Positions 7,719 through 18,278 are shown, numbered from the stretch's first letter. The stretch is DNA of 36,504 bases from Vogesella fluminis (GCF_014652335.1 NZ_BMYP01000019.1:19893-56396), one strand, 5' to 3'. The notes: generated from the letters alone by a model not told the origin. Numbers and translations: made by a program.

Positions 7719-8600
7719 ATGATTGCACCATTACAAAAAGCGTCGTACCTCGGCAACGCCAGCGTCAGCCAGTTTGTGGCCCAGCTGGCCGGCTGGCTGG
7801 ATGGCGAGGCGTTTGGCGAACACCAGTTCTACATCCGCGACAAGATCCTGCCGGACGGCTACGACCGCGCCTTCCGTGCCGACACCCTGCAGCAGGCCTT
7901 CCAGCGCTTTTACTGGAATGGTCGCCACTATGAGCAGCATCTGGCCATCCAGCAGTCGTTGCGCGAACGGCTGAGCCTGGCGCTGAGCCAGCAGCACGAC
8001 GCGCTGGTCGACATCATCGATGACACCCTGCTGTGGGCGTCCGGCGGCAAGGTGATAAAGCTCTACACCCTGAACCGCGACTGGGCCCGCAGCCATGCGG
8101 CCAACCTTGCCGTCAAGCTGCAGCGCAGCCTGGCCATTTTCGCCAGCGACACGCCGGATTGCAGTGCCTTCGACGGCGAGCTGCGCATGAACGCCGGCTT
8201 TACCAAAGTGTACACCCTGGCCGCGCCGCGATTGCTGGCCTATGACGGCCGCACTGGCGCCGCGCTGGGCTATCTGGTGCGCCAGTTCTGCGAAAAGAAC
8301 CGTCTACTGCTGGACCCGAACCTGTGCTTCCCGTGGGCACCGGGCGCGTCCACCATGAACCGCAACCCCAGCACCGAGCTGCTGCACTTCAAGCAGCTGG
8401 CCAACCGCAGCCGCTTTCACGCCGAATGGAAAATCCGCGCCGGCTGGGTGCTGGGTGCCGCCTGCGACGCCGCCAGCAGCGACTGGTGCAAGGGCGACGC
8501 CGGCCTGCGCCGCGTCGAGGCCGCGCTGTTCATGATCGGCTACGACATCCCGCTGGCCAAGAAACCGGCCCGTTCCGGCCGCAGCCTGCTGGCCGACTGA
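7719..8600 (+). CDS. Unrecognised 293-residue protein
   Basis: I do not recognise this family. Codon usage is strongly GC-rich and like the neighbours, so it is very likely a real gene. The product is soluble, with no signal peptide or membrane segment. Conspicuous blocks are HQFYIRDKILPDGYDRAF, LLWASGGKVIKLYTLNRDW, FTKVYTLAAPRLLAYDGRTGAALGYLVRQF and RSRFHAEWKIRAGWVLGAAC. The start at 7719 was chosen because coding character begins there; no good ribosome site is visible. An AT-rich region lies upstream, and the dGTPase gene begins 66 bases downstream on the same strand. It carries one motif copy at 8096-8108, encoding AANL. Confidence 0.7.
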   Translation: MIAPLQKASYLGNASVSQFVAQLAGWLDGEAFGEHQFYIRDKILPDGYDRAFRADTLQQAFQRFYWNGRHYEQHLAIQQSLRERLSLALSQQHDALVDIIDDTLLWASGGKVIKLYTLNRDWARSHAANLAVKLQRSLAIFASDTPDCSAFDGELRMNAGFTKVYTLAAPRLLAYDGRTGAALGYLVRQFCEKNRLLLDPNLCFPWAPGASTMNRNPSTELLHFKQLANRSRFHAEWKIRAGWVLGAACDAASSDWCKGDAGLRRVEAALFMIGYDIPLAKKPARSGRSLLAD

Positions 8601-8666
8601 GGCGGCCCCGCCTGCACGTCCCCCGCGTTTCTGGCATGATCAGGGCATGGTGACCACACGGTTGCC

Positions 8667-10061
8667 ATGCCTGCCGACCTCAAGGACCATGCCGCCGTGA
8701 CTGATCATGTAATGAACTGGGAAGCGCTGCTTTCCACCCGCCGATTCAAACTGCAGGCCGGCAAGGTGCTGGCGTCGCAGGCCCCCGCCACGCTGGAGGC
8801 CACGGCGGGTCTGCGCAGCGACTTTCACATCGACCACGACCGGCTGGTGTTTTCCAGTGCCTTCCGTCGCCTTGGGCGCAAGACCCAGGTACACCCGCTG
8901 GCCAGCCACGACCACACCCACAACCGCCTTACCCACAGTGTGGAAGTTGCCAGCGTTGGCCGCAGTCTCGGCAACCGCGTCGGCGCCATGATGCAGCACG
9001 CCGAGCTGCTGCCGGCCGGCTACACCCCGTTCGATATCGGCAGCGTGGTGCAGGTCGCCTGCCTGGCCCACGACATCGGCAACCCGCCGTTCGGCCATAC
9101 CGGCGAAGACGCACTGCGAGAATGGTTCCGTGACCCGCGCCATGCCCACCTGCTGCACGGCCTGTCCGCGGCGGAACAGGCCGACATCCGGACCTACGAA
9201 GGCAACGCCCACGGCCTGCGCATGGTCGCCAGCCTGGAGATGTACGGCAGTGAAGGCGGCATGCGGCTGACCTCCGCCGCGCTCGGCGCGCTGATCAAGT
9301 ACCCGTGGACCTCGGACGCGCCGCGGGCGCAGGCGCGCGGCAAGTTCAACATCTACCGCACCGAGCTGGCCTACTTCGAGCATGTCGCCGCCGAGCTGGG
9401 GCTGATCCGCAAGGGTGAGCACGAGTGGGCGCGCCACCCGCTGTCCTACCTGATGGAGGCCGCCGACGACATCTGCTACGCCATTCTCGACCTGGAAGAC
9501 GCGGTGGAAATCGGCATTCTCGACGTCCGCGAATTCGAGGCGCTGTTCAGCCACTTCGGTGAAACCGAGCGCCTGTGGCACACCGACGATCCGCGCCAGA
9601 AGTGCGCGATGCTGCGCGGCATCGCCATCGGCCGCTGTGTCGCCGAGGTCGCCGAGAAGTTCATGGTGCACCAGGACACCCTGCTGCGCGGCAGCTTCCC
9701 CGGCAAGGACCTGATCGACGTCTGCACACCGCAGATCAAGGAAACCCTGCTCGCAGCCAAGGCGCTGGCCAGCCAGAAGGTGTACCGCCACCGCACCAAG
9801 CTGGTCACCGAGCTGGCATCCTACCCCTGCATCGGCACGGTACTGGACGTGCTGGTACCGGCAATCCGCACCCGCCTGACGATGGGTGAAGACGCACTCA
9901 GCGCCCGCCACCATCTGGCGCTGAACCTGCTGCCCGCCCCGCTGCACACCGGGCAGAGCCTGTACCACGCCTACATGCAGGTGCTGGACTACATCGGCGC
10001 CATGACCGACAACTATGCGGCCAACCTTGCCCGCGAGATATCGGGCGTCGGCATCCTGTAA
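8667..10061 (+). CDS. dgt: Deoxyguanosinetriphosphate triphosphohydrolase (dGTPase)
   Basis: A 464-residue HD-superfamily enzyme that hydrolyses dGTP (or other dNTPs) to the nucleoside and triphosphate. Substrate and metal motifs are in order: FSSAFRRLGRKTQVHPL (62-78), THNRLTHSVEVA with H90, HDIGNPPFGHTGE with H135-D136, and EAADDICYAILDLEDA with the later Asp. Length fits the proteobacterial type. The start is uncertain: the ATG at 8667 gives 15 residues with no family support, while an in-frame ATG at 8712 (MNWEALLSTRRF) looks like the usual family N-terminus. Neither has a clear ribosome site. A motif copy near the 3' end (10016-10028) encodes AANL. Confidence 0.92.
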   Translation: MPADLKDHAAVTDHVMNWEALLSTRRFKLQAGKVLASQAPATLEATAGLRSDFHIDHDRLVFSSAFRRLGRKTQVHPLASHDHTHNRLTHSVEVASVGRSLGNRVGAMMQHAELLPAGYTPFDIGSVVQVACLAHDIGNPPFGHTGEDALREWFRDPRHAHLLHGLSAAEQADIRTYEGNAHGLRMVASLEMYGSEGGMRLTSAALGALIKYPWTSDAPRAQARGKFNIYRTELAYFEHVAAELGLIRKGEHEWARHPLSYLMEAADDICYAILDLEDAVEIGILDVREFEALFSHFGETERLWHTDDPRQKCAMLRGIAIGRCVAEVAEKFMVHQDTLLRGSFPGKDLIDVCTPQIKETLLAAKALASQKVYRHRTKLVTELASYPCIGTVLDVLVPAIRTRLTMGEDALSARHHLALNLLPAPLHTGQSLYHAYMQVLDYIGAMTDNYAANLAREISGVGIL

Positions 10062-10071
10062 TCCTGCCCGC

Positions 10072-10098
10072 GCCGGCAGAACACGCTGTTCTGCCGGC
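10072..10098 (+). terminator. Hairpin after dgt
   Basis: A perfect 12-bp stem, GCCGGCAGAACA (10072-10083) with TGTTCTGCCGGC (10087-10098) around a 3-base loop, 10 bases past the dgt stop. There is no T-run, so it may be a rho-assisted or mRNA-stabilising stem. Confidence 0.6.
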
Positions 10099-10181
10099 AT
10101 TGCCTTGCGCAAGGGTTTACCCTCGCACACGGCGACCGGGCGCTGCGCCACAATGTTTGCCCCACCCTCGCGAGCCCGCCC

Positions 10182-11057
10182 ATGTTCGAACGCATCCTCA
10201 CCATCATCCTGCCGGTACTGGTCATCGTGCTGATCGGCGGCGTGTACGCGCGCCGTGTGCGCCCGGACATGCGCGCCGCCAACAAGCTGAACATGGACGT
10301 CTGCGTGCCGCTGCTGGTGTTTTCCGCGCTGGCGGCCAGGGATTTCGACCTGCTGGCGCACTGGAAGCTGGTGCCAGCCGCGGTGCTGATCGTGTTGCTG
10401 TCCGGCGTGCTGAGCTGGCCGGTGGCGCGACTGTGCCGCATCGACCCGCGCACCCTGCTGCCGGCGATGATGTTCAACAACTGCGGCAACATGGGCCTGC
10501 CGCTGGCGCTGCTGGCCTTCGGTCAGCAGGGTTTCCAAGCCTTCGTGGTGCTGTTCATCGTCTCCAACCTGCTGCACTTCACCCTCGGCGCCTTCATTTT
10601 CAGCCACCACACCAGCCTGGCCGGGCTGCGCCGCAACCCGATCGTGATCGCCACCCTGCTCGGCCTGGTCTTTGGCCTGAGCGGCATCACCCTGCCGGTG
10701 TGGCTGATGGCCGGCATCAGGATGCTGGGCGAGATGACCATTCCGCTGATGCTGTTCGCGCTGGGCGTGCGCATGGTGGATGTCAGCTTTGCCGGCTGGC
10801 GCGTCGGCCTGCTCGGCGCCGTGCTGTGCCCGCTGACCGGCCTGGCCGGTGCCGCGCTGGCGATCCCGCTGCTGCAGCTGGCGCCGGAGCAGACGGCGCT
10901 GGTGGTACTGTTCGGCGCGCTGCCGCCGGCGGTGCTGAATTTCCTGATGGCCGAGCTGTACCAGCAGGAGCCGGAACGCATGGCGTCCATCGTGCTGATC
11001 GGCAACCTTGCCAGCCTGCTGTTTGTACCGTTAGGCTTGGCCTTTGCCTTGCGCTAG
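10182..11057 (+). CDS. AEC-family transporter (auxin efflux carrier/malate permease type)
   Basis: A 291-residue inner-membrane protein with about ten hydrophobic segments in two halves, as in the AEC family. It begins MFERILTIILPVLVIVLIGG; MMFNNCGNMGLPLALLAFG is a typical broken-helix segment of the first half, and the end runs SIVLIGNLASLLFVPLGLAF. Family members move organic acids or amphiphilic compounds; the substrate here cannot be told. The histidine phosphatase gene starts 11 bases after its stop, so the two are probably co-transcribed. Confidence 0.85.
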   Translation: MFERILTIILPVLVIVLIGGVYARRVRPDMRAANKLNMDVCVPLLVFSALAARDFDLLAHWKLVPAAVLIVLLSGVLSWPVARLCRIDPRTLLPAMMFNNCGNMGLPLALLAFGQQGFQAFVVLFIVSNLLHFTLGAFIFSHHTSLAGLRRNPIVIATLLGLVFGLSGITLPVWLMAGIRMLGEMTIPLMLFALGVRMVDVSFAGWRVGLLGAVLCPLTGLAGAALAIPLLQLAPEQTALVVLFGALPPAVLNFLMAELYQQEPERMASIVLIGNLASLLFVPLGLAFALR

Positions 11058-11068
11058 GGTGCCCCGAC

Positions 11069-11704
11069 ATGACCGTTACCCGCATCTGCCTGGTTCGTCA
11101 CGGCGAAACCGACTGGAACACCGAGCGGCGCCTGCAAGGCCAGCTGGACATCCCGCTCAACGACAACGGCCGGCAGCAGGCGATCCGCCTTGCCGCCGCC
11201 CTCAAACAGGCTGCCCACCCGTTTGCCGCGCTGTACAGCAGCGATCTGCAACGCGCCGCCAGCACCGCGGCGCCGATCGCGCAGCAGCTGGGGCTGGCGG
11301 TCACCCCCTTGCCGGAGCTGCGCGAGCGCCACTTCGGCGCCCTGCAGGGCGTGGCCCTTGCCGATGGCCCGCAACAGCAGCCCTACGCCTGGCACGGCTA
11401 CAGCCAGCGCGAGCCGGCGCACGACCTGGGCGGCGGCGAAAGCCTGCTGGTGTTCTCGGCGCGCGTACACCAGGCGCTGACGCGGCTGGCGGCGGAACAC
11501 CACGGCCAGAGCATCCTGCTGGTCTCCCACGGCGGCGTGCTGGACATGGCCTACCGCCTGGCCAGCGGCCAGCCGCTGACGGCACCGCGCACAGTACCGA
11601 TCCCCAATGCCGCGCTGAACTGGCTGGGCGTCGATGCCGCGCAATGGTCTATCATCGAATGGGCCGACCAGCGCCATCTGGCTCAAAGCCTGGACGAGCT
11701 GTAA
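11069..11704 (+). CDS. Histidine phosphatase family protein (phosphoglycerate mutase-like)
   Basis: A 211-residue branch-1 histidine phosphatase. The catalytic RHGE motif is [10 protein letters not shown] with H11, the second catalytic His is H154 in [10 protein letters not shown], and the general acid is probably E86 in [11 protein letters not shown]. Similar proteins are named GpmB, CobC or phosphoserine phosphatase, and sequence alone does not decide. The start at 11069 gives the canonical [17 protein letters not shown] opening, and transcription probably continues from the AEC gene. msrB follows after 55 bases. Confidence 0.85.
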   Translation: MTVTRICLVRHGETDWNTERRLQGQLDIPLNDNGRQQAIRLAAALKQAAHPFAALYSSDLQRAASTAAPIAQQLGLAVTPLPELRERHFGALQGVALADGPQQQPYAWHGYSQREPAHDLGGGESLLVFSARVHQALTRLAAEHHGQSILLVSHGGVLDMAYRLASGQPLTAPRTVPIPNAALNWLGVDAAQWSIIEWADQRHLAQSLDEL

Positions 11705-11733
11705 GAAAACCGTATCCGGCGCGACCAGCGCCC

Positions 11734-11751
11734 AAGGTTGGCCGCAAAGGA
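11734..11751 (+). promoter_or_regulatory. Motif copy abutting the msrB ribosome-binding site
   Basis: AAGGTTGGCCGCAA (11734-11747), the reverse form of the repeated motif, runs directly into AAAGGA (11746-11751), which sits 8 bases before the msrB ATG. No inverted partner is seen. Confidence 0.55.
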
Positions 11752-11759
11752 AATGCATC

Positions 11760-12173
11760 ATGCCCGACAAGCTGTTCAAGACCCCGGCCGAATGGCGCGC
11801 CATCCTCACGCCGGAACAATACTATGTCACCCGCGAAGCCGGCACCGAGCGCCCGTTCAGCGGTGATTACTACCTGCACAGCCAGGTCGGCAATTACCAC
11901 TGCGTGTGCTGCGATGCGCTGCTGTTCGAATCCGCCGCCAAGTTCGACGCCGGCTGCGGCTGGCCCAGCTTCTGGGAAGAAGCCGTCACGGGCAGCATCC
12001 GCCGCATCCGCGACACCAGCCACGGCATGATCCGCACCGAGGTGCGCTGCAACCGCTGCGACGCCCACCTCGGCCATGTCTTCGATGACGGCCCGCCACC
12101 CAGCGGCGAGCGCTTCTGCATCAATTCCGCAGCCTTGTACTTTGTCGCCGACGGACAACCCGGATCACCGTAG
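11760..12173 (+). CDS. msrB: Peptide-methionine (R)-S-oxide reductase MsrB
   Basis: A 137-residue cytosolic repair enzyme that reduces methionine-R-sulfoxide in proteins. The structural zinc ligands C48/C51 (CVCC) and C97/C100 (CNRC) are present. The catalytic Cys is C120 in [11 protein letters not shown], and C66 in [11 protein letters not shown] may be the resolving Cys. Length and motif order are normal for stand-alone MsrB. The start at 11760 has AAAGGA 8 bases upstream. It probably ends the AEC-phosphatase-msrB unit. Confidence 0.96.
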   Translation: MPDKLFKTPAEWRAILTPEQYYVTREAGTERPFSGDYYLHSQVGNYHCVCCDALLFESAAKFDAGCGWPSFWEEAVTGSIRRIRDTSHGMIRTEVRCNRCDAHLGHVFDDGPPPSGERFCINSAALYFVADGQPGSP

Positions 12174-12208
12174 CCGAGACGGTCTTCTTTCACCACCCTT
12201 GCCCCCGG

Positions 12209-12357
12209 AGCATGTTCACGATCCTGCGAGACAGAGCGAGACCAGGCGAAAACGACCGCGGAAGCAGAGTTGACATGGAGTCGACAAGCATTCCGAAACC
12301 GCCTCCAACGCGACATCGCCCCATCGGGATAGTCACGGCAGCTTGCGAACAGTCTCC
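12209..12357 (+). repeat. Degenerate ~150 bp repeat element, copy A (upstream of the yghU-type gene)
   Basis: Compared with the reverse complement of 13275-13423, this stretch is clearly related. Both contain GCGAGAC-AGGC followed by AAAACGAC and GGAAGC, then AAGCAT-CCGAA, and ATCGCCCCAT near the same offset, with only a 4-base gap. The terminal repeats here have decayed. It contains no convincing coding sequence and probably includes the leader of the downstream gene. Confidence 0.75.
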
Positions 12358-12385
12358 TGGTGGCACACCGACAGGACTTCTGCTC

Positions 12386-13273
12386 ATGAGCGAATCGCGC
12401 TACACCCCGCCCCGCGTCTGGACATGGGATCAGGCCAACGGCGGCCAGTTTGCCAACATCAACCGCCCGATCGCCGGGCCGACCCACGAGCAGCCGCTGC
12501 CGGTGGGCGAGCACCCGCTGCAGCTGTATTCGCTGGCCACGCCCAATGGCGTGAAGGTGACCATCATGCTGGAAGAGCTGCTGGCGCTGGGCCATCGCGG
12601 CGCCGAGTACGATGCGTGGTTGATCCGCATCCACGAGGGCGAGCAGTTCGGCAGCGGCTTTGTCGCGCTGAACCCGAATTCGAAAATCCCGGTGCTGCAG
12701 GATCGCAGCGGTGCCGAGCCGCAGCGGGTGTTCGAATCCGGCGCCATCCTGCTGTATCTGGCGGAGAAGTTCGGCGCGCTGTTGCCGCAGGACCTGGCGA
12801 CGCGCACCGAATGCCTGTCGTGGCTGTTCTGGCAGATGGGCAGCGCGCCGTTCCTGGGCGGCGGTTTCGGCCATTTCTATGTCTACGCGCCGGAGAAATT
12901 CGAGTACGCGATCAACCGCTTCGCGATGGAGGCCAAGCGCCAGCTGGATGTGCTGGATCGTCGCCTGGCGGACAACCGCTGGCTGGCGGGCGACGAGTAC
13001 AGCATCGCCGATATCGCGGTGTGGCCGTGGTATGGCGAGCTGGTGCGCGGCAATCTGTACGGCGCGGCGGAGTTCCTGCAGGTGCAGGAGTACCCGCATG
13101 TGCAGCGCTGGGCGAACGAGATGGCAGCGCGGCCGGCGGTGCAGCGCGGGCGCATGGTGAACCGCCTGCGCGGCGAGCTATCGGAGCAGCTGCACGAGCG
13201 CCACGCCGCCAGCGATTTCGACACCCGCACCCAGGACAAGCTAGAGGCGCAAGCGGCCGCCACGCCGGCCTAA
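12386..13273 (+). CDS. yghU: YghU-type glutathione S-transferase/disulfide-bond oxidoreductase
   Basis: A 295-residue protein closely resembling E. coli YghU throughout: VWTWDQANGG, FANINRPIAGPTHE (22-35), LYSLATPNGVKVTIMLEELLALG, NPNSKIPVL, FLGGGFGHFY and the C-terminal LHERHAASDFDT. YghU is a nu-class glutathione transferase that binds two glutathiones and reduces disulfides; the Asn in FANINRP and the Thr in ATPNG are the glutathione-contact positions. The ATG at 12386 is the family start; the ribosome site is weak (AGGA, 10 bases away). A degenerate repeat element lies on each side in opposite orientation, so the gene may have been moved as a unit. Confidence 0.93.
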   Translation: MSESRYTPPRVWTWDQANGGQFANINRPIAGPTHEQPLPVGEHPLQLYSLATPNGVKVTIMLEELLALGHRGAEYDAWLIRIHEGEQFGSGFVALNPNSKIPVLQDRSGAEPQRVFESGAILLYLAEKFGALLPQDLATRTECLSWLFWQMGSAPFLGGGFGHFYVYAPEKFEYAINRFAMEAKRQLDVLDRRLADNRWLAGDEYSIADIAVWPWYGELVRGNLYGAAEFLQVQEYPHVQRWANEMAARPAVQRGRMVNRLRGELSEQLHERHAASDFDTRTQDKLEAQAAATPA

Positions 13274-13274
13274 A

Positions 13275-13423
13275 AACCTGTTTACGATCTGCTGCAACTT
13301 GATCTCAATGGGGCGATACCGCGTTAAAAACGCCTTCGGCATGCTTGCTTACTTCAGTTAAACGCCGCTTCCTCAGTCGTTTTTGCCTTGTCTCGCTCTA
13401 GCTCGCAAGATCGTAGACAGGTT
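13275..13423 (-). repeat. ~149 bp repeat element with 16-bp terminal inverted repeats, copy B
   Basis: The ends are AACCTGTTTACGATCT (13275-13290) and the complement of AACCTGTCTACGATCT (13408-13423), 15 of 16 bases matching. It begins 2 bases after the yghU-type stop codon. The interior has further inverted segments (AAACGCC/GGCGTTT-like) and no open frame. It is the inverted counterpart of 12209-12357 and resembles a small non-autonomous or interspersed palindromic element. Confidence 0.75.
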
Positions 13424-13444
13424 CTGACGCAGCTTAGTCCCCCT

Positions 13445-13476
13445 TACGCTTGCGGCCAACGTTGGCCGCAAGCGTA
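13445..13476. terminator. 32-bp perfect palindrome containing two fused TGCGGCCAACSTT motifs
   Basis: TACGCTTGCGGCCAAC (13445-13460) is followed directly by its exact complement (13461-13476). It lies between the convergent yghU-type and LysR genes, and CCTTTTCC follows on the right. Probably a bidirectional terminator or cruciform-capable site. Confidence 0.65.
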
Positions 13477-13502
13477 GCCTTTTCCGACGCTCTCCCCCGA
13501 AT

Positions 13503-14477
13503 CTACTGGCCGCCCTGGCACTGCTGGCGTAGCGCGGCGGCAAACTGCTGCTCGATCGGGCGCGGCGGGCTGCCGGTGCGGGTGAACAGCGCGATCGGCG
13601 GCAGCGTCCACTCGAACGAGTACGGCACGATGGCGACGCCGGCGGTGCGCACCAGTTCTTCGGCGATGTCGGCCGGCACGATGGACACCGCGCGCTCGTT
13701 GCCGACGATCATCTCGCCGATCAGCTTGGACGAGTAGCTCTCCACTACCGGCGACGGCGGCGCGACACCGGCGGCCAGGAACAGATCGGCCACCTGCTCG
13801 CGCATCGGCGTGTGCGGCGCGCCCAGAATCCAGTCCAGCCCCACCAGCGCGCGCCAGTCCAGCTTGCTGCGCCCCAGCTGCGCCGCCAGGCGGCGGCTGG
13901 CGATCATGCGCGCCTGCTGCCGGTACAGCACCTCGAACGCCACGTCCTGCACGTCCACCGCCGACGACGCACGCCCGATCACCAGATCCAGCGTGTGGTC
14001 GCGCAATTGCGGCAGCAGCTGGTCGCTGGTGCCCTCGTGGATGGTGACGGTCAGCCGCCCGCCGTCCTGCGGCAGCGTGTGCTGGATGGCGGCCGACAGC
14101 AGCCGGCCGGGCACGAACGGAATCACGCCGATGTGCAGGTGCGCCACATGGCCGGCGGCGGCGGTTTCCATGTCCTGCACCAGATGGCCGAGGTCGTGGA
14201 TCATCGCCTCGGCCCGCGCCAGCACCAGCTTGCCCAGCGCCGTCGGCGCCATGCCGCGCACCGAGCGGTCGAACAGGGTGCCGCCGAACAGGCTTTCCAG
14301 CTCGGCCAGCGCATTGGTGATCGCCGGCTGGCTGCTGGCCATCTGCTCGGCCACGCGCGTCAGCGAACCGTGCTGGCGGATCTGCAGCAGCAGGATCAGG
14401 TGCCGCATTTTCAGGCGCGAACTCAGTCGGCGCAGCAGTTCGGCGGAGGCATTGGCCGGCATGGCAGCTCGCTTCAT
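13503..14477 (-). CDS. LysR-family transcriptional regulator
   Basis: A 324-residue LysR-type regulator. The N-terminal winged helix-turn-helix is at ~22-85 (MRHLILLLQIRQHGSLTRVAEQM, then SQPAITNALAELESLFGGTLFDRS), followed by a type-2 periplasmic-binding-like effector domain with LHIGVIPFVPGRLLSAAI. It is divergent from maeB across a ~200-bp gap, the usual arrangement when such a regulator controls its neighbour, so malate or C4-acid metabolism is a reasonable but unproven link. The start may be the ATG at 14477 or at 14462; neither has a clear ribosome site. Confidence 0.88.
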   Translation of the reverse strand: MKRAAMPANASAELLRRLSSRLKMRHLILLLQIRQHGSLTRVAEQMASSQPAITNALAELESLFGGTLFDRSVRGMAPTALGKLVLARAEAMIHDLGHLVQDMETAAAGHVAHLHIGVIPFVPGRLLSAAIQHTLPQDGGRLTVTIHEGTSDQLLPQLRDHTLDLVIGRASSAVDVQDVAFEVLYRQQARMIASRRLAAQLGRSKLDWRALVGLDWILGAPHTPMREQVADLFLAAGVAPPSPVVESYSSKLIGEMIVGNERAVSIVPADIAEELVRTAGVAIVPYSFEWTLPPIALFTRTGSPPRPIEQQFAAALRQQCQGGQ

Positions 14478-14598
14478 AAGGTAAAGGTTATGGCTGCATA
14501 GTAATTCAAAATAATCTGCTTATGTTACGGCGCTAGACTGCTCGCAAGTCAGGTGAGTCGCGGCGAATTGCCCGCCACCCGACCCGCATTTCAGGTGG

Positions 14599-14655
14599 CT
14601 GCCCGCAGCGGGCGGCAGGATTTTGATGCGGTGCCGGCGCCATGCCGCCGGCACC
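14599..14655 (+). promoter_or_regulatory. Two hairpins in the maeB 5' leader
   Basis: The first stem pairs GCTGCCCG with CGGGCGGC around 14599-14617, with one G-T pair, and is followed by AGGATTTTG. The second pairs GGTGCCGGCG (14630-14639) perfectly with CGCCGGCACC (14646-14655) and ends 8 bases before the AAGG ribosome site (14663-14666). The arrangement could influence maeB translation or termination; no known riboswitch is recognised. Confidence 0.4.
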
Positions 14656-14674
14656 CCGGAACAAGGTACAGATA

Positions 14675-16963
<2,289 letters not shown>

Positions 16964-16983
16964 GCCACGCCTCGCGCCACCAC

Positions 16984-17016
16984 AACGGCTGCGCCCGACA
17001 CGGGGCAGCCGTTTTT
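16984..17016 (+). terminator. Rho-independent terminator after maeB
   Basis: AACGGCTGC (16984-16992) pairs with GCAGCCGTT (17005-17013), followed by TTTTT into 17016. It lies 21 bases past the maeB stop. Confidence 0.88.
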
Positions 17017-17043
17017 GCGTGTGGCCCGTGTGCCCCGGCACCA

Positions 17044-17063
17044 TGCGGCCAACGTTGGCCGCA
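17044..17063. repeat. 20-bp perfect palindrome of the repeated motif
   Basis: TGCGGCCAACGTTGGCCGCA, two overlapping inverted copies of the motif, 28 bases downstream of the maeB terminator and ~90 bases upstream of the next gene. Confidence 0.9.
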
Positions 17064-17151
17064 ACGCCGTTCCGCCGCCCGCCCGCTTGCTGTACCCTGT
17101 GCGCCTTGCGATCAACCCGGCGGCCTTCGCCGCCCTGCCTGCCCTGTTGCC

Positions 17152-18210
17152 ATGCGTATTCCGGAATTCCACCAAGCCCTCGCCGATCTCGGCGCCCGCC
17201 CCTGCCATATCGGCCGCATCAACCGCGCGTGGCTGAAAGGCCAGCCGCTGGACGCCGGCACCCGCCACCAGAAGGGCGAGCACTACTTCCCGCTGTCGGT
17301 ACGCAACGGCCTGCCGCCGCTCTCGGCGCAGCTGGACGCGCTGGCGCGCATCGAGTCGCAGCACCCGGCGGCGGACGGCTCGCTGCGGCTCTTGGTTCGG
17401 CTTAACGACGGCCAGATGGTGGAGAGCGTGCTGCTGCCGCGCGACGGACTGTGCGTGTCCAGCCAGGTGGGCTGCGCGGTGGGCTGTACCTTCTGCATGA
17501 CCGGCAAGAGCGGGCTGCTGCGCCAGCTGGGCAGCGCCGAGATCGTGGCGCAGGTGGCGCTGGCGCGGCGCCTGCGCCCGGTGAAGAAGGTGGTGTTCAT
17601 GGGCATGGGCGAGCCGGCGCACAATATCGACAATGTGCTGGACGCCATCAACCTGCTGGGCAGCGACGGCAATATCGGCCACAAGAATCTGGTGTTCTCC
17701 ACCGTCGGCGATCCGCGCGTGTTCGAGCGCCTGCCGCAGCAGCGGGTGAAGCCGGCGCTGGCGCTGTCGCTGCACACCACCGATGCCGGGCTGCGCGCGC
17801 AATTGCTGCCGCGCGCACCGCGTTACCAGCCGGCCGAGCTGGTGGCGCTGGGCGAAGACTACGCGCGCCACGTCGGCTACCCGATCCAGTACCAGTGGAC
17901 GCTGCTGGCCGGCATCAACGACACGGACGAGGAAATGGACGCCGCGGTGCAACTGCTGCGCGGCAAGTACGGCGTGCTGAATATCATCCCGTACAACAGC
18001 GTGGACGGCGACCACTACCAGCGCCCGTCCGCCGAGCGCATCCAGCAGATCAAGCGCTACCTGCACGCTAACGGCGTGCTGACCAAGGTACGCGACTCCG
18101 CCGGACAGGATATCGACGGCGGCTGCGGCCAACTTCGGGCGCGCGCCGCCGACGTCATCGACCACAGCCGGCTGCTGCGCCGCAACCGTAGCGGGCAGTC
18201 GCAAGACTGA
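17152..18210 (+). CDS. RlmN/Cfr-family radical SAM RNA methyltransferase-like protein
   Basis: A 352-residue radical SAM enzyme of the RlmN/Cfr type, which methylates an adenine C2 or C8 in RNA using two active-site cysteines. The [4Fe-4S] motif CX3CX2C is C108, C112, C115 in GCAVGCTFCMTG. C101 (LCVSSQVGC) and C325 (DIDGGCGQL) match C118 and C355 of E. coli RlmN, so all catalytic cysteines are present. The protein has an N-terminal region unlike housekeeping RlmN (RINRAWLKGQPLDAG), and the motif runs CMTGKSGLL rather than CSTG. It may be a paralogue with another RNA target; the substrate is undecided. Confidence 0.8.
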   Translation: MRIPEFHQALADLGARPCHIGRINRAWLKGQPLDAGTRHQKGEHYFPLSVRNGLPPLSAQLDALARIESQHPAADGSLRLLVRLNDGQMVESVLLPRDGLCVSSQVGCAVGCTFCMTGKSGLLRQLGSAEIVAQVALARRLRPVKKVVFMGMGEPAHNIDNVLDAINLLGSDGNIGHKNLVFSTVGDPRVFERLPQQRVKPALALSLHTTDAGLRAQLLPRAPRYQPAELVALGEDYARHVGYPIQYQWTLLAGINDTDEEMDAAVQLLRGKYGVLNIIPYNSVDGDHYQRPSAERIQQIKRYLHANGVLTKVRDSAGQDIDGGCGQLRARAADVIDHSRLLRRNRSGQSQD

Positions 18211-18278
18211 ATTACCCGCCTGGCAATGTGACTACTGCCGCCATATGATGAAGCAGACTCTGACCGGAATGCCTCACC

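Noticed and set aside
7519-7731. 70-codon leftward hydrophobic frame across the AT-rich gap
   Set aside because: Overlaps the start of the rightward unknown gene, its last third is encoded by AT-rich intergenic sequence, and no ribosome site or family is visible.
8640-10610. Very long (656-codon) minus-strand frame opposite dgt
   Set aside because: An antisense artefact of GC-rich codon usage; the plus strand encodes a well-conserved dGTPase, and the antisense product is a low-complexity His/Gln/Val/Ala string.
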